From Zhenhengia yiwuensis (GTDB taxonomy: Bacteria; Bacillota; Clostridia; Lachnospirales; Cellulosilyticaceae), in assembly GCF_014384995.1 (NCBI RefSeq), contig NZ_JACRSY010000008.1, forward strand, positions 71,674 through 135,673: 64,000 nucleotides of DNA, written 5' to 3'. A program made the position numbers and the translations under genes. Positions within the stretch are counted from its first letter, which is position 1. Each line of letters opens with the position of its first letter. The notes under the pieces are model-generated. The model did no database searches. It saw only the letters and a list, made by a program, of their open reading frames with translations, and was not told the DNA's origin. This document shows, piece after piece, positions 1 to 9,309 of the stretch.

Positions 1-404
1 GCTTTGGCAAATCTTACAATCCCTGCCGTTGTATTAAAACTAAATGCCTCTTGCATAAGAAGTCTGTTTTTTAAAGTGATTTTTTTACCCATAAAAACAA
101 AAATCATACTTACTAAAGACATAAAACCAAGTCCACCTATTTGGATACAAAACAAAATAACGATTTTTCCAAACAAAGACCAATACTCTAATGTATTCAC
201 GACTACAAGTCCTGTTACACAAACTGCTGAAGTAGAAGTAAATAAAGCATCAATAAAGCCTGTAGTTTGTCCACTTTGACTACTTATCGGTAACATGAGC
301 AGTACTGTTGCAACTAAGATAACCATTAAGAAGCCAGCTACTAAGATCTGTGAAGGTCCTAGGCTACTTCTAAAAATCCCATGTTGCTCATTTACATTGT
401 TCAT
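1..404 (-). CDS. TrkH/KtrB-family potassium uptake protein, N-terminal part
   Basis: The first 134 codons of a gene that runs off the left edge. The family forms the ion-conducting subunit of Trk/Ktr potassium uptake in the cytoplasmic membrane. The reading starts MNNVNEQHGIF and enters a hydrophobic segment containing SQILVAGFLMV and LMLPIS. It continues with TSTSAVCVTGLVV, the first pore loop, whose TVCVTGL-like filter is typical of the family, and then IQIGGLGFM. AGGAGA lies nine bases before the ATG. The short N-terminus before the first pore loop resembles KtrB more than long proteobacterial TrkH, but the C-terminus is missing. A KtrA/TrkA partner would be expected beyond the edge. Confidence 0.9.
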   Translation of the reverse strand, partial: MNNVNEQHGIFRSSLGPSQILVAGFLMVILVATVLLMLPISSQSGQTTGFIDALFTSTSAVCVTGLVVVNTLEYWSLFGKIVILFCIQIGGLGFMSLVSMIFVFMGKKITLKNRLLMQEAFSFNTTAGIVRFAK

Positions 405-574
405 TTTCTCATTCTCTCCTATGATTTACTAATTTTATGTAATCGTTTGTTATTATATCATACCCTACTTTAAAATACAGCCTTTTCATATCTTTTCTTA
501 ACGCTTTCTTAACTTTTATTAGGTTTAGCATTTTCACTTATTATCATGTATATAAGGCTTGGCTATTTAAATGT

Positions 575-603
575 AAAAAAAGGTAGCAAAATGCTACCTT
601 TTT
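575..603 (-). terminator. intrinsic terminator after pyk
   Basis: The inverted repeat AAAAGGTAGC / GCTACCTTTT has a five-base loop, with a run of T on the minus-strand 3' side. It sits about ten bases past the pyk stop and separates pyk from the potassium uptake gene. Confidence 0.85.
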
Positions 604-613
604 AAATGATCAT

Positions 614-2377
614 CTATTTTTCTAAAACTGCACCATTGTATACAAGACCTTTATCACTATCTACTGTAATAGTCGTTGCATTGCTAACAGCCTCAACCAC
701 ATTTTTAGCCCCAATAATAACTGGAATGTCTAAAGTTCGACCTACAATCGCTGCATGGTTATTTTCTTCATGTGTGCTTTCTTCAACAACGATAGCACTA
801 GCTTTTTTCATATAAGGTAAGAAAGTATTATCTGTTTTAGCAGTGACCAAGATATCTCCTTTTTTGAAGTATCTATCTGCTTCTTGTAATACTTTAATAA
901 CACTTGCTTTACCTGTTACAGCTTTTTTGCCATAACCTATACCACGTGCTAATACATTACCTACATATTGCGCTTTAAGAACGTTCGTTGTGCCTGCTAC
1001 ACCAACGGGAACACCTGCCGTAAGGACAACTACATCTCCTTGATTGGCAAATCCAAGTTCTTCCGTTTTCTTAATTGCCGTGTTAAAGACTTCATCTGTT
1101 GACCCTTCTTCTATATTCATAAGAAGTGGCGTACATCCCCATACTAGATTCAGCTGACGTTGTACCCTTTCATCTGTTGTACAAGCTACAATTGGGCAAG
1201 TTGGTTTATACTTAGATACAGCGCGTGCTGTATGTCCTGACTTACTAATCGTCACAATAGCTGCTGCCCCTAGCTCTGTTGCTGTCTGGCAAGTAGCATG
1301 ACTAATCGCATTCGTCATGCTAAGCTTAGCTTCATTTAAAGCCATTGGTAAATTATAAAGCTTACTTGCGCCTTCTGCAGTAATAGCGATGCGATTCATC
1401 ATACTAATAGCTTCAAGGGGATAATCTCCTTTAGCTGTTTCACCTGATAACATAATAGCAGATGTACCATCAAAAATAGCATTAGCGACGTCACTTGCCT
1501 CCGCACGTGTAGGGCGTGGGTTACGAATCATAGAATCTAGCATCTGTGTTGCTGTTACAACAACTTTACCTAAGTCATTTGCTTTTTTAATAAGTATTTT
1601 CTGTACAATAGGTACTTCTTCTGCAGGAATTTCTACACCAAGATCCCCACGCGCAACCATAATAGCATCTGCAACTTGAAGAATTTCATCAATATTATTT
1701 ACGCCATCACGATTTTCGATTTTAGCAATAATCTGGATATGACTGCCACCATTTGCTTCAAGTACCTGACGGATTTTCACTACATCATTAGCACATCTGA
1801 TGAAAGAAGCTGCAATATAGTCAAAGCCTACTTCTGCGCCAAACTTAATATCTGCTAAATCCTTATCTGTTAAAGCAGGTAAATTTACAAATACATCAGG
1901 GATATTAATCCCTTTTCTTGAGCCCAGTATTCCCCCGTTTTCCACAATACACTCGACTTCTGTACTGGTAAGATTTTTTACTTTTAACTCAATTAAACCA
2001 TCATCAATAAGAATACGACTACCACGTTTTAAATCATAGGGTAAGTTCTTATAAGTCACACTGACTCTTTCTTTATTTCCTTCTACCTCTTCCGTAGTAA
2101 GCGTAAAAATGTCACCAATATTTAACTTAATCTCTTGATCATCTGCCATAATACCCGTACGAATTTCAGGTCCTTTAGTATCTAGGATGAGCGGAATAGG
2201 TCTACCTATTTCTTCTCTTACCTGTTTTACACGTTTCACTGTTTCACCATGAATCTCATGATTATCATGTGAAAAATTAATACGGATAGCATCTGCTCCT
2301 GCCATAATAATCTTTCTAATTTGGTCACATTCTCTTGTTTTAGGCCCAAGTGTACTCACAATTTTAGTTTTACGCAT
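614..2377 (-). CDS. pyk: pyruvate kinase with C-terminal PEP-utilizing domain
   Basis: Converts PEP and ADP to pyruvate and ATP in the cytoplasm, the last step of glycolysis. The 587-residue protein opens with RKTKIVSTLGP. It contains the signature IIAKIENRDGVNNIDEI with the catalytic lysine near residue 220, and MLSGETAKGDYP. After the usual kinase length of about 475 residues it carries about 110 more, including HAAIVGRTLDIPVIIGA. This matches the PEP-utilizing mobile domain found on pyruvate kinases of Bacillus and many Clostridia. Start: GGGAGA lies seven bases before the ATG. It follows pfkA by 36 bases on the same strand, so the two are probably co-transcribed and end at the terminator downstream. 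Confidence 0.97.
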   Translation of the reverse strand: MRKTKIVSTLGPKTRECDQIRKIIMAGADAIRINFSHDNHEIHGETVKRVKQVREEIGRPIPLILDTKGPEIRTGIMADDQEIKLNIGDIFTLTTEEVEGNKERVSVTYKNLPYDLKRGSRILIDDGLIELKVKNLTSTEVECIVENGGILGSRKGINIPDVFVNLPALTDKDLADIKFGAEVGFDYIAASFIRCANDVVKIRQVLEANGGSHIQIIAKIENRDGVNNIDEILQVADAIMVARGDLGVEIPAEEVPIVQKILIKKANDLGKVVVTATQMLDSMIRNPRPTRAEASDVANAIFDGTSAIMLSGETAKGDYPLEAISMMNRIAITAEGASKLYNLPMALNEAKLSMTNAISHATCQTATELGAAAIVTISKSGHTARAVSKYKPTCPIVACTTDERVQRQLNLVWGCTPLLMNIEEGSTDEVFNTAIKKTEELGFANQGDVVVLTAGVPVGVAGTTNVLKAQYVGNVLARGIGYGKKAVTGKASVIKVLQEADRYFKKGDILVTAKTDNTFLPYMKKASAIVVEESTHEENNHAAIVGRTLDIPVIIGAKNVVEAVSNATTITVDSDKGLVYNGAVLEK

Positions 2378-2413
2378 CGCTTTTCTCCCTTTAATAAATC
2401 TCTATTTTATCTT

Positions 2414-3385
2414 CTAGCAAAGAATATCGCTTAAACTATACATATATGGGTCTAACTGTTTAGTCATTTTGAGTGCTTCATTAATATCATAATCTACGTA
2501 TTGTCCATTGATATAAGCTACAACACGTTTTGCCTTGCCTTCACAAAGGAGGTCTACTGCTTTTGCTCCCATCATAGACGCTTGCATTCTATCTACAGCA
2601 GTAGGAGAACCCCCTCTTTGAAGATGTCCTAAAATAGTAGCGCGTGATTCAATACCTGTTACTTTTTCTATAGTTTGTGCAAGCTGTTCTGCCCCCCCTA
2701 CACCTTCTGCTACAACAATTAGGAAATGTTTCTTACCTTTATTTTTATTTTCAATAATTTTTTTAACAATCTCTTCATCACTTGGTCTTGGTACCTCTGG
2801 TAAAAGCACCATTTCAGCTCCAGAGTTAATAGCACACCAAAGTGCAATGTAACCTGCATGGCGTCCCATAACTTCTACAATGGAACAACGTCTATGTGAA
2901 GTAGATGTATCACGAATCTTATTAATTGCATCCATAGCTGTATTAACAGCTGTATCAAAACCGATTGTATATTCTGTACATGCAATATCAAGGTCAATTG
3001 TACCTGGTACACCTATTGTATTAATTCCGAGATTTGCCAATTTTTCTGCGCCTTGAAATGAACCATCTCCACCAATGACAACAAGTCCATCAATACCAAA
3101 TACACGGCACATGTCAGCCCCTCTTTGTTGTCCTTCAGCTGTTATAAACTCTTTACATCGAGCTGTTTGAAGAATAGTTCCTCCACGCTGAATAATATCT
3201 GATACACTACGTGTATCCATTTCAAATACATCTCCTGCAAGTAATCCATTGTAGCCTTTACGGATACCCATCACTTTTATACCTCGTGAGATAGCTGTCC
3301 TTACGACTGATCGGATCGCTGCATTCATACCTGGTGCATCTCCACCACTTGTTAAAACACCTATTGTTGTTACTTTTTGACTCAT
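2414..3385 (-). CDS. pfkA: ATP-type 6-phosphofructokinase with altered TIDND motif
   Basis: Phosphorylates fructose 6-phosphate to the 1,6-bisphosphate. The 323-residue length matches bacterial PfkA. GVLTSGGDAPGMNAA near the start, VVIGGDGSFQGA and VPGTID show glycine at the two positions that discriminate ATP-type from PPi-type enzymes. The normally near-invariant TIDND motif reads TIDLD: residue 132 is Leu (codon CTT), while the flanking catalytic aspartates 131 and 133 remain. The next block is also slightly off consensus (IACTEYTIGFDTA). The ATG at 3385 is chosen because AGGGGG lies nine bases before it; an upstream in-frame TTG at 3394 abuts that site and is rejected. It lies upstream of pyk in one probable operon. 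Activity with the Leu substitution is uncertain. Confidence 0.95.
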   Translation of the reverse strand: MSQKVTTIGVLTSGGDAPGMNAAIRSVVRTAISRGIKVMGIRKGYNGLLAGDVFEMDTRSVSDIIQRGGTILQTARCKEFITAEGQQRGADMCRVFGIDGLVVIGGDGSFQGAEKLANLGINTIGVPGTIDLDIACTEYTIGFDTAVNTAMDAINKIRDTSTSHRRCSIVEVMGRHAGYIALWCAINSGAEMVLLPEVPRPSDEEIVKKIIENKNKGKKHFLIVVAEGVGGAEQLAQTIEKVTGIESRATILGHLQRGGSPTAVDRMQASMMGAKAVDLLCEGKAKRVVAYINGQYVDYDINEALKMTKQLDPYMYSLSDILC

Positions 3386-3523
3386 GAGAAACAACCCCCT
3401 GTTGTTTTAGTATTTTGTATTAATGCCTTGCTTTGATAACTATTTAACTTGTAGAAAATTTAAACTTGTGTACATTATATTGATCGATTTTAATTTTACC
3501 TAACTATTTTTTAAATTGCAATA

Positions 3524-6500
3524 TCATTTCTCAGATTTTGGTACTACTACACAGGTATTACCTAAGAGGTTTTTAAGCTCCTGTATAATCTGGTCATTCA
3601 CTTGTACATTATATTTAGGTGGAAATGGCTTTTTCATGTTATCCTCTAAGGATTCTACGATTATTCTAGTTTTTCCTGGATACTTTGCAAATATACTTAA
3701 AAGCTGTTTACGTATATCTTCTGTGCGCTGACTTGCATCTAATCTTAATAAAATATGATCTACTTCTTGATCTGGATTTAAAATAGCCTCTAAGGTTGTT
3801 AAATCATCTACAAGCACAACCGCTGCTTCCTCTTCTTTAATAGAAATATGACCTTTAATCATATAAACCTTCGTTTCATCTACTCTTTCAAACTTTTCAA
3901 ACTGGTTTGGGAAGACAATACACTCTATAGTGCCTGTTGTATCTTCTAGAGTAATAAAGGCCATCTTACGATTTGTCTTGGTGTAAATGACACGTTTTTC
4001 CGCTAACAATCCACCTACTATAACTTGCTGGCCATCTGTTATTTTGTAGTCGCCATCAAATTCTGCCCCTTCTTCTTCTGTCATCTCTAGATCCACTGCA
4101 TGATGTGTGATGTATTTCTCAAGTTCGCCACTTACTTTATCAAGTGGATGCCCACTTAAGTAAATTCCTAATACTTCTTTTTCAAAGTTTAAAATCTCCT
4201 TCATCTCAAACTCTGGTACATTTGGTAGATGGTCATCAAAAGCATTCCCCTCTTCTGCGTCTCCACCTATGCTAAAGAGATCTATCTGCCCTGCTATATT
4301 ATTACGTCTATTGGTAGCTACACCATCTGCAATTTGCTTGTAAGCTGCCATATACTGGCTACGCTTACCACCAAAGTCATCAAAAGCACCTGCTAAAATA
4401 AGGCTTTCTACGCTTCGCTTATTCACATCTTTAGAATCCATACGGTTATAGAAGTCAGTCAGGCTCTTGAAGTGGCCATTCTTTTCGCGTTCTTCTACAA
4501 TCTTTTCAATAACGTTACGGCCTACATTCTTAATGGCTGCTAGCCCATACATAATACAGTCATCTTTCGTACTGAAATAAGCATAACCTTCATTGATATG
4601 AGGGGCTATAACTTGTATTCCCAGCTTTTTACAGCTATCAATATACTGCCTAATTTTAGGTGTTACATCCATAACAGATGTCATAAGTGCTGCCATAAAC
4701 TCTACTTTATAGTAAGTTTTAAGGAAAGCCGTCTGGTAGGCAACTACTGCATAAGCTGCCGCATGTGATTTGTTGAAGGCATACTTAGCAAAGTCAATCA
4801 TATCATCAAAGATTTGGTTTGCAATTTCTTTTGGAATACCATTAGCAATCGCACCTGGTACATCCACGCCATCTCCATTAAGGAAAATATCACGTTCTTT
4901 TTGCATCACATCTGTTTTCTTTTTCCCCATAGCACGACGAAGTAGGTCACTTCGGCCTAAACTGTAACCTGCAAGGTCTCGTACAATCTGCATAACCTGT
5001 TCCTGATAAACAATACAGCCGTAAGTATTTTCTAGAATAGGTTTAAGAGCAGGGTGCGTATAAGTAATGCTCTCCTTATCACGTTTACCATCTACATACT
5101 TTGGAATAAAGTCCATTGGGCCTGGTCTATATAAAGATACCCCCGCAATAATATCTTCAAGGCTCTCTGGACAAAGTTCTTTCATGAAAGACTTCATCCC
5201 AGCACTCTCTAGCTGGAATACCCCCTCTGTGTTTCCTGATGCAATCATTTGATACACTTTAGGATCTTCATAGTTGATACTATGCATATCAAGTTCCACA
5301 CCATGATTTTGCTTCACTAACTTCACTGCATTATCAATAACTGTTAGTGTTCTAAGACCTAGGAAGTCCATCTTGAGAAGGCCTAGTTCTTCAAGGGTAG
5401 TCATTGGGTACTGAGTTGTAATAACACCATCACTCGCATTGAGTGGTACGTACTCTACTACAGGCTTTTTAGAAATTACAACACCTGCTGCATGGGTAGA
5501 GGAGTGACGTGGTAGCCCCTCTAACTTAAGGGCTGTATTAATGAGGTATTTTACTTTCTCATCTGTTTCATAGAGCATATTAAGCTCTTCATTCATATTA
5601 AGTGCCTTACTTATGGTCATCTTAAGCTCATTTGGAATCATCTTAGCAATACGGTCTACTTCTGGATAAGGCATATTGATAGCACGGCCTACGTCACGGA
5701 TAACCGCCTTGGCTGACATGGTTCCAAAAGTAATAATCTGTGCTACACGGTCTTCACCATATTTATGAATAACATAATCAATAACTTCCTGACGTCTTTC
5801 ATAACAGAAGTCGATATCGATATCAGGCATACTGATACGTTCTGGGTTTAGGAACCTTTCAAAAAGTAAACTATACTTAATCGGGTCGATATCTGTAATC
5901 TCTAGAGCATAAGCTACAATACTTCCTGCTGCCGAACCACGTCCTGGCCCTACTGGAATTCCTTGTCGCTTTGCATACTTGATGAAATCACTTACAATAA
6001 GGAAATAATCCACAAAACCCATTTGAATAATAATACCAAGTTCATATTCTAAACGCTTACGAAGCTCATCTGTCACAGGAGTATAGCGTATAGCAAGTCC
6101 TTCATCACAGAGTCTTCTAAGATACTCTTCTGGCGACTCTTCTGTAGGGACATCAAAACTTGGTAATTTCAGTTCATGGAAGTCAAAAGTTACATTACAT
6201 CTTTCTGCAATTTTAGCTGTATTTTCTAAAGCCTCTGTTGCATAAGGAAAGAGTGCATACATTTGCTCTGGACTCTTAAGGTAGTACTGTCCCCCTTCAT
6301 AAATCATACGGTCTTCATCCTGCATAGTTTTACCTGTCTGAATGCAGAGTAGTACTTCATGTGGGTTAGCATCTTCTTCTAATATATAGTGCACGTCATT
6401 AGTGGCTACAAGTGGAATTCCTGTCTCCTGCGCAATGCGCAAGGTCTGAGGGTTTACCTTGGCTTGTTGACTCATACCATGATCCTGAAGTTCTAAATAA

Positions 6501-7012
6501 AAATGATCTTTCCCCATGATTTCCTCATAAAGGAGTGCTGCTTCTTTTGCTTTTTCATAATTATCTTCTAGAAGGGGTCTAGAAACAGGACCAGCTAAAC
6601 AGGCACCTAGGGCAATAAGCCCCTCATGGTGCTCTCTTAAAAGATCAAGGTCAATACGCGGCTTACGATAGAAGCCTTCTATAAAGCCTTGAGAAACCAT
6701 TTTAATCAGATTCTGATAACCTTCATTATTTTTAGCAAGAAGTACAAGATGGTTATATCTTAAATCTTGTTTTTCTTTATCAAATCTTGTTCGTGGTGAT
6801 ACATAGACTTCACAACCAATAATAGGTTTAACGCCTATATTCTTCGCTTCTTTATAAAAATCAATTGCACCATACATAACCCCATGGTCTGTAATGGCAA
6901 GTGCACCCATTCCTAATTCTTTCGTTTTTGCAAGGAGTTCTTTTATTTTGGCGGAGCCATCTAATAAGCTATATTCTGTATGAACATGTAGATGTGTATA
7001 AGGCTTTGTCAT
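3524..7012 (-). CDS. dnaE: DNA polymerase III subunit alpha (DnaE type)
   Basis: Replicative DNA polymerase catalytic subunit; in Firmicutes DnaE works beside PolC, mainly extending primers on the lagging strand. The 1162-residue protein begins with a PHP domain (HLHVHTEYSLLDG, then AITDHG). It has the family C polymerase core GPGRGSAAGS followed by MPDIDIDFC near residue 395, holding two of the catalytic aspartates. SSTHAAGVVIS, FLGLRTL and a helix-hairpin-helix region follow, and an OB-fold lies near residues 990-1070 (IVGGLLAEKRVIY). No separate exonuclease insertion is seen, as expected for DnaE rather than PolC. AAAGGAGG lies five bases before the ATG at 7012; the upstream ATG at 7039 has no such site. 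Confidence 0.97.
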   Translation of the reverse strand: MTKPYTHLHVHTEYSLLDGSAKIKELLAKTKELGMGALAITDHGVMYGAIDFYKEAKNIGVKPIIGCEVYVSPRTRFDKEKQDLRYNHLVLLAKNNEGYQNLIKMVSQGFIEGFYRKPRIDLDLLREHHEGLIALGACLAGPVSRPLLEDNYEKAKEAALLYEEIMGKDHFYLELQDHGMSQQAKVNPQTLRIAQETGIPLVATNDVHYILEEDANPHEVLLCIQTGKTMQDEDRMIYEGGQYYLKSPEQMYALFPYATEALENTAKIAERCNVTFDFHELKLPSFDVPTEESPEEYLRRLCDEGLAIRYTPVTDELRKRLEYELGIIIQMGFVDYFLIVSDFIKYAKRQGIPVGPGRGSAAGSIVAYALEITDIDPIKYSLLFERFLNPERISMPDIDIDFCYERRQEVIDYVIHKYGEDRVAQIITFGTMSAKAVIRDVGRAINMPYPEVDRIAKMIPNELKMTISKALNMNEELNMLYETDEKVKYLINTALKLEGLPRHSSTHAAGVVISKKPVVEYVPLNASDGVITTQYPMTTLEELGLLKMDFLGLRTLTVIDNAVKLVKQNHGVELDMHSINYEDPKVYQMIASGNTEGVFQLESAGMKSFMKELCPESLEDIIAGVSLYRPGPMDFIPKYVDGKRDKESITYTHPALKPILENTYGCIVYQEQVMQIVRDLAGYSLGRSDLLRRAMGKKKTDVMQKERDIFLNGDGVDVPGAIANGIPKEIANQIFDDMIDFAKYAFNKSHAAAYAVVAYQTAFLKTYYKVEFMAALMTSVMDVTPKIRQYIDSCKKLGIQVIAPHINEGYAYFSTKDDCIMYGLAAIKNVGRNVIEKIVEEREKNGHFKSLTDFYNRMDSKDVNKRSVESLILAGAFDDFGGKRSQYMAAYKQIADGVATNRRNNIAGQIDLFSIGGDAEEGNAFDDHLPNVPEFEMKEILNFEKEVLGIYLSGHPLDKVSGELEKYITHHAVDLEMTEEEGAEFDGDYKITDGQQVIVGGLLAEKRVIYTKTNRKMAFITLEDTTGTIECIVFPNQFEKFERVDETKVYMIKGHISIKEEEAAVVLVDDLTTLEAILNPDQEVDHILLRLDASQRTEDIRKQLLSIFAKYPGKTRIIVESLEDNMKKPFPPKYNVQVNDQIIQELKNLLGNTCVVVPKSEK

Positions 7013-7350
7013 AAGTGCCTCCTTTCTTTTGTTACGCATCTGTTTTATATTTAAATTATTTGTTTTATTATATCACTTTTAGGTATTTGGTGGATAGACT
7101 CTGGAGATTTTATATAACAAAAAGCCTAGGAAAACTGAAAAACAATCTTCCTAGGCTCTTTTACCCCACCGTGTCCACAATGTCCATTTTGTGGCTTTTC
7201 TATTGGTATAGAAAAGTTTTACAGCTTATTATATACTATAATGCTTGCAATAGCTACATATTCTTTTCTAAATTTCTTTTTCTAGGTGTACATAACCTTA
7301 TTTATAGTCTATAGTATTAAGCAAATTTATTCCGAATGCGAGGTGTTTTC
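7013..7350. other. divergent intergenic region with two unassigned hairpins
   Basis: Non-coding stretch between dnaE (leftward) and the histidine kinase (rightward). It holds a ten-base stem AGCCTAGGAA / TTCCTAGGCT at 7123-7157 with T-rich flanks on both strands. A second small stem, CCACAA / TTGTGG, lies near 7176-7195. Neither follows a gene that would need a terminator, so they may be leader elements of the flanking genes or remnants of a lost gene. An ORF readable across this stretch has no ribosome binding site and no family resemblance. Confidence 0.5.
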
Positions 7351-8367
7351 ATGTCCTTTTTAAGATTTTTAAAAGATAAATGGTTAGTGTTACTTACTTA
7401 CAGTATACTAATACTTTTTACCATTATTTTTCTACGTGCTATTCATACAGCAGTTTATCCTATTGTATTTCTTATTACGCTTTATACAATTGCATTAATC
7501 GTTTTACTCCTTCTAGAGTATATAAAAAAGCATGCTTACTATAAAACCGTACAAGATCAGCTTCAAAATCTTGACCAAAAATATTTGTTATGTGATATCA
7601 TTTCACAAGCTCATTTCCAAGAAGGTGAGCTCTTCTATGAGATACTTAGAGCTACTACAAAATCTATGAATGATCATCTAGATGCTTATCAAATGGAACG
7701 CATTGCTTACCAAGAGTATATTGAAATGTGGGTTCATGAGATAAAAACCCCCATTGCCTCAGCTAAACTCCTTGCTGAAAATCATAAAGATCCTATCACG
7801 TGTAGTATGGCTGAAGAAATAGATAAAATTGAAATCTTCGTAGAACAAGTTTTATTCTATTCTAAAAGTAATACAACTGAAAAAGATTATATTATTAAAA
7901 GCTTATCTCTTCAAAACATCGTAAATAAAGTAATTAAAAAATATGCCTCAGCCTTTATTAGTCTACCTATCCAACTTAGTCTTGCTCATTTAGACTATAC
8001 CGTATACAGTGACGCCAAGTGGCTAGAATTTATACTTAGCCAAATTCTAGGTAATAGTATTAAGTACCTTAATAAGGAAGAAAAGCAGATTAAAATCTTT
8101 GCTACTGAAGATTCAGGTCGCCTCTGCCTTCATATTGAGGATAATGGTATCGGTATTGTCGCATCAGACCTTAGTCGTGTATTTGACAAAGGCTTTACGG
8201 GTGAAAACGGACGTATCTATGGTAAATCTACAGGTATCGGTCTCTATTTATGCAAGAAACTGTGTCTCAAACTAGGTCTTGAACTTAACCTTTCTTCTGT
8301 TCATACAGAAGGTACAAGGATCACACTCATTTTTCCAAAGAGTAAAATGTTTTTACTTGAATCCTGA
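7351..8367 (+). CDS. BceS-like intramembrane-sensing histidine kinase
   Basis: Sensor kinase of 338 residues in the cytoplasmic membrane. Two transmembrane helices near residues 10-60 are separated by only a few outside residues, the mark of kinases that sense through an ABC transporter rather than their own loop. The phosphorylated histidine is His129 in MWVHEIKTPIAS. ATP-binding boxes follow: ILGNSIKYL, IEDNGIGI and GKSTGIGLYL. GAGGTG lies five bases before the ATG at 7351, so the ATG at 7336 is not used. Family knowledge places such kinases with a Bce-type ABC transporter, which follows here after one gene. The matching response regulator lies at the far end on the opposite strand, an unusual order. 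Confidence 0.93.
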   Translation: MSFLRFLKDKWLVLLTYSILILFTIIFLRAIHTAVYPIVFLITLYTIALIVLLLLEYIKKHAYYKTVQDQLQNLDQKYLLCDIISQAHFQEGELFYEILRATTKSMNDHLDAYQMERIAYQEYIEMWVHEIKTPIASAKLLAENHKDPITCSMAEEIDKIEIFVEQVLFYSKSNTTEKDYIIKSLSLQNIVNKVIKKYASAFISLPIQLSLAHLDYTVYSDAKWLEFILSQILGNSIKYLNKEEKQIKIFATEDSGRLCLHIEDNGIGIVASDLSRVFDKGFTGENGRIYGKSTGIGLYLCKKLCLKLGLELNLSSVHTEGTRITLIFPKSKMFLLES

Positions 8368-8372
8368 GTTTC

Positions 8373-8388
8373 CTTACAAGTTTGTAAG
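8373..8388. promoter_or_regulatory. BceR-type operator palindrome
   Basis: Perfect inverted repeat CTTACAA-GT-TTGTAAG just after the kinase stop and about 85 bases before the TraX-like gene. It contains TTACA-N4-TGTAA, the arrangement I recall for BceR binding upstream of bceAB in Bacillus. Its place before an operon holding a Bce-like transporter supports autoregulated induction by the regulator encoded at 12.1 kb. The link is inferred from sequence and position. Confidence 0.65.
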
Positions 8389-8472
8389 ATTAGCGTTAGC
8401 TTAATCCATGGTAGTTTTTTTGTATTCCCTTTAAACTGAATGCATACGCTTCAATCACAAGGAGGATTTACA

Positions 8473-9300
8473 ATGGATTTATTTAAAAATGGCCTAAATG
8501 GCTTCCAGCTTAAATTACTGGCACTTATCTTTATGACATTTGACCATATTGCTTATATGTTCTCAGGGATTATTCATGTGCCAATTTGGTTCCATATTAT
8601 AGGACGCATCTCAGCCCCTCTTTTCATCTTTATGGTAGCTGAAGGAATGTGGCATACACGTAATCGTACCAAATATATATTACGCCTCTACTTTTCTTCT
8701 GTGGGAATGGCAGTGCTTAATAACCTTGCCAATACCTTCTTCCCTATGCCAAGTGGCGGTCTGATCATTAATAATATTTTTGCGACTATGTTCCTTATTA
8801 CCTTATTCATTCATTTTGGTGAAAAGCTTATAAGCACTTTCAAGGCTAAGGACTTCAAAAAAGGAAGTTTAGCACTTCTTATTCTTCTCATTCCTTTTAT
8901 TCTAACTTTTGTTGTGATAATGATGATGTCTACCTTACCTCACTTCGTACTTCAATTCATCATGACTTGTATTCCAACTCCATTACTTGTAGAAGGTGGA
9001 CTTCTTTGGATTGTACTTGGCATTGGCTTTTATATGTGTAGAGGTAGCAAAAAGAAAACGGGTATTTTCTATGTTATTTTCTGTATCATTACCTTCTATC
9101 TCACAACTGGAATGGATTTATCTTTAATGAATCTCTTCTATATTAACGTGCAGTGGCTGATGATTTTAGCTTTACCGCTTCTTCTGCTCTATAATGGTCA
9201 AAAAGGTAAAGGCATGCGTAACTTCTTCTATATTTACTATCCTGCTCACCTTTATGTACTATTAGGCCTTTCACATCTACTTTATACTTTTAAAAACTAG
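8473..9300 (+). CDS. TraX-family polytopic membrane protein
   Basis: A 275-residue protein with about eight hydrophobic helices. It shows the TraX family pattern: FQLKLLALIFMTFDHIAYM, GRISAPLFIFMVAEGM and, near the end, FFYIYYPAHLYVLLGL. TraX of F plasmid N-acetylates pilin; chromosomal Firmicute homologues are poorly characterised and may acylate surface molecules. AAGGAGG lies seven bases before the ATG at 8473; the upstream ATG at 8440 would place that site inside the gene. It is the first gene after the BceR-type palindrome and ends nine bases before the ABC ATPase gene, so it probably belongs to the same induced operon. A role in modifying the envelope against the transporter's inducer is inference. 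Confidence 0.85.
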   Translation: MDLFKNGLNGFQLKLLALIFMTFDHIAYMFSGIIHVPIWFHIIGRISAPLFIFMVAEGMWHTRNRTKYILRLYFSSVGMAVLNNLANTFFPMPSGGLIINNIFATMFLITLFIHFGEKLISTFKAKDFKKGSLALLILLIPFILTFVVIMMMSTLPHFVLQFIMTCIPTPLLVEGGLLWIVLGIGFYMCRGSKKKTGIFYVIFCIITFYLTTGMDLSLMNLFYINVQWLMILALPLLLLYNGQKGKGMRNFFYIYYPAHLYVLLGLSHLLYTFKN

Positions 9301-9309
9301 GAGGACATC

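Noticed and set aside
3386..3394. Upstream TTG start for pfkA
   Set aside because: The TTG directly abuts the ribosome site, while the ATG at 3385 is nine bases past AGGGGG and gives the usual length.
7015..7314. 99-residue plus-strand ORF between dnaE and the kinase
   Set aside because: Reads across dnaE's own ribosome site and two hairpins; no start signal.
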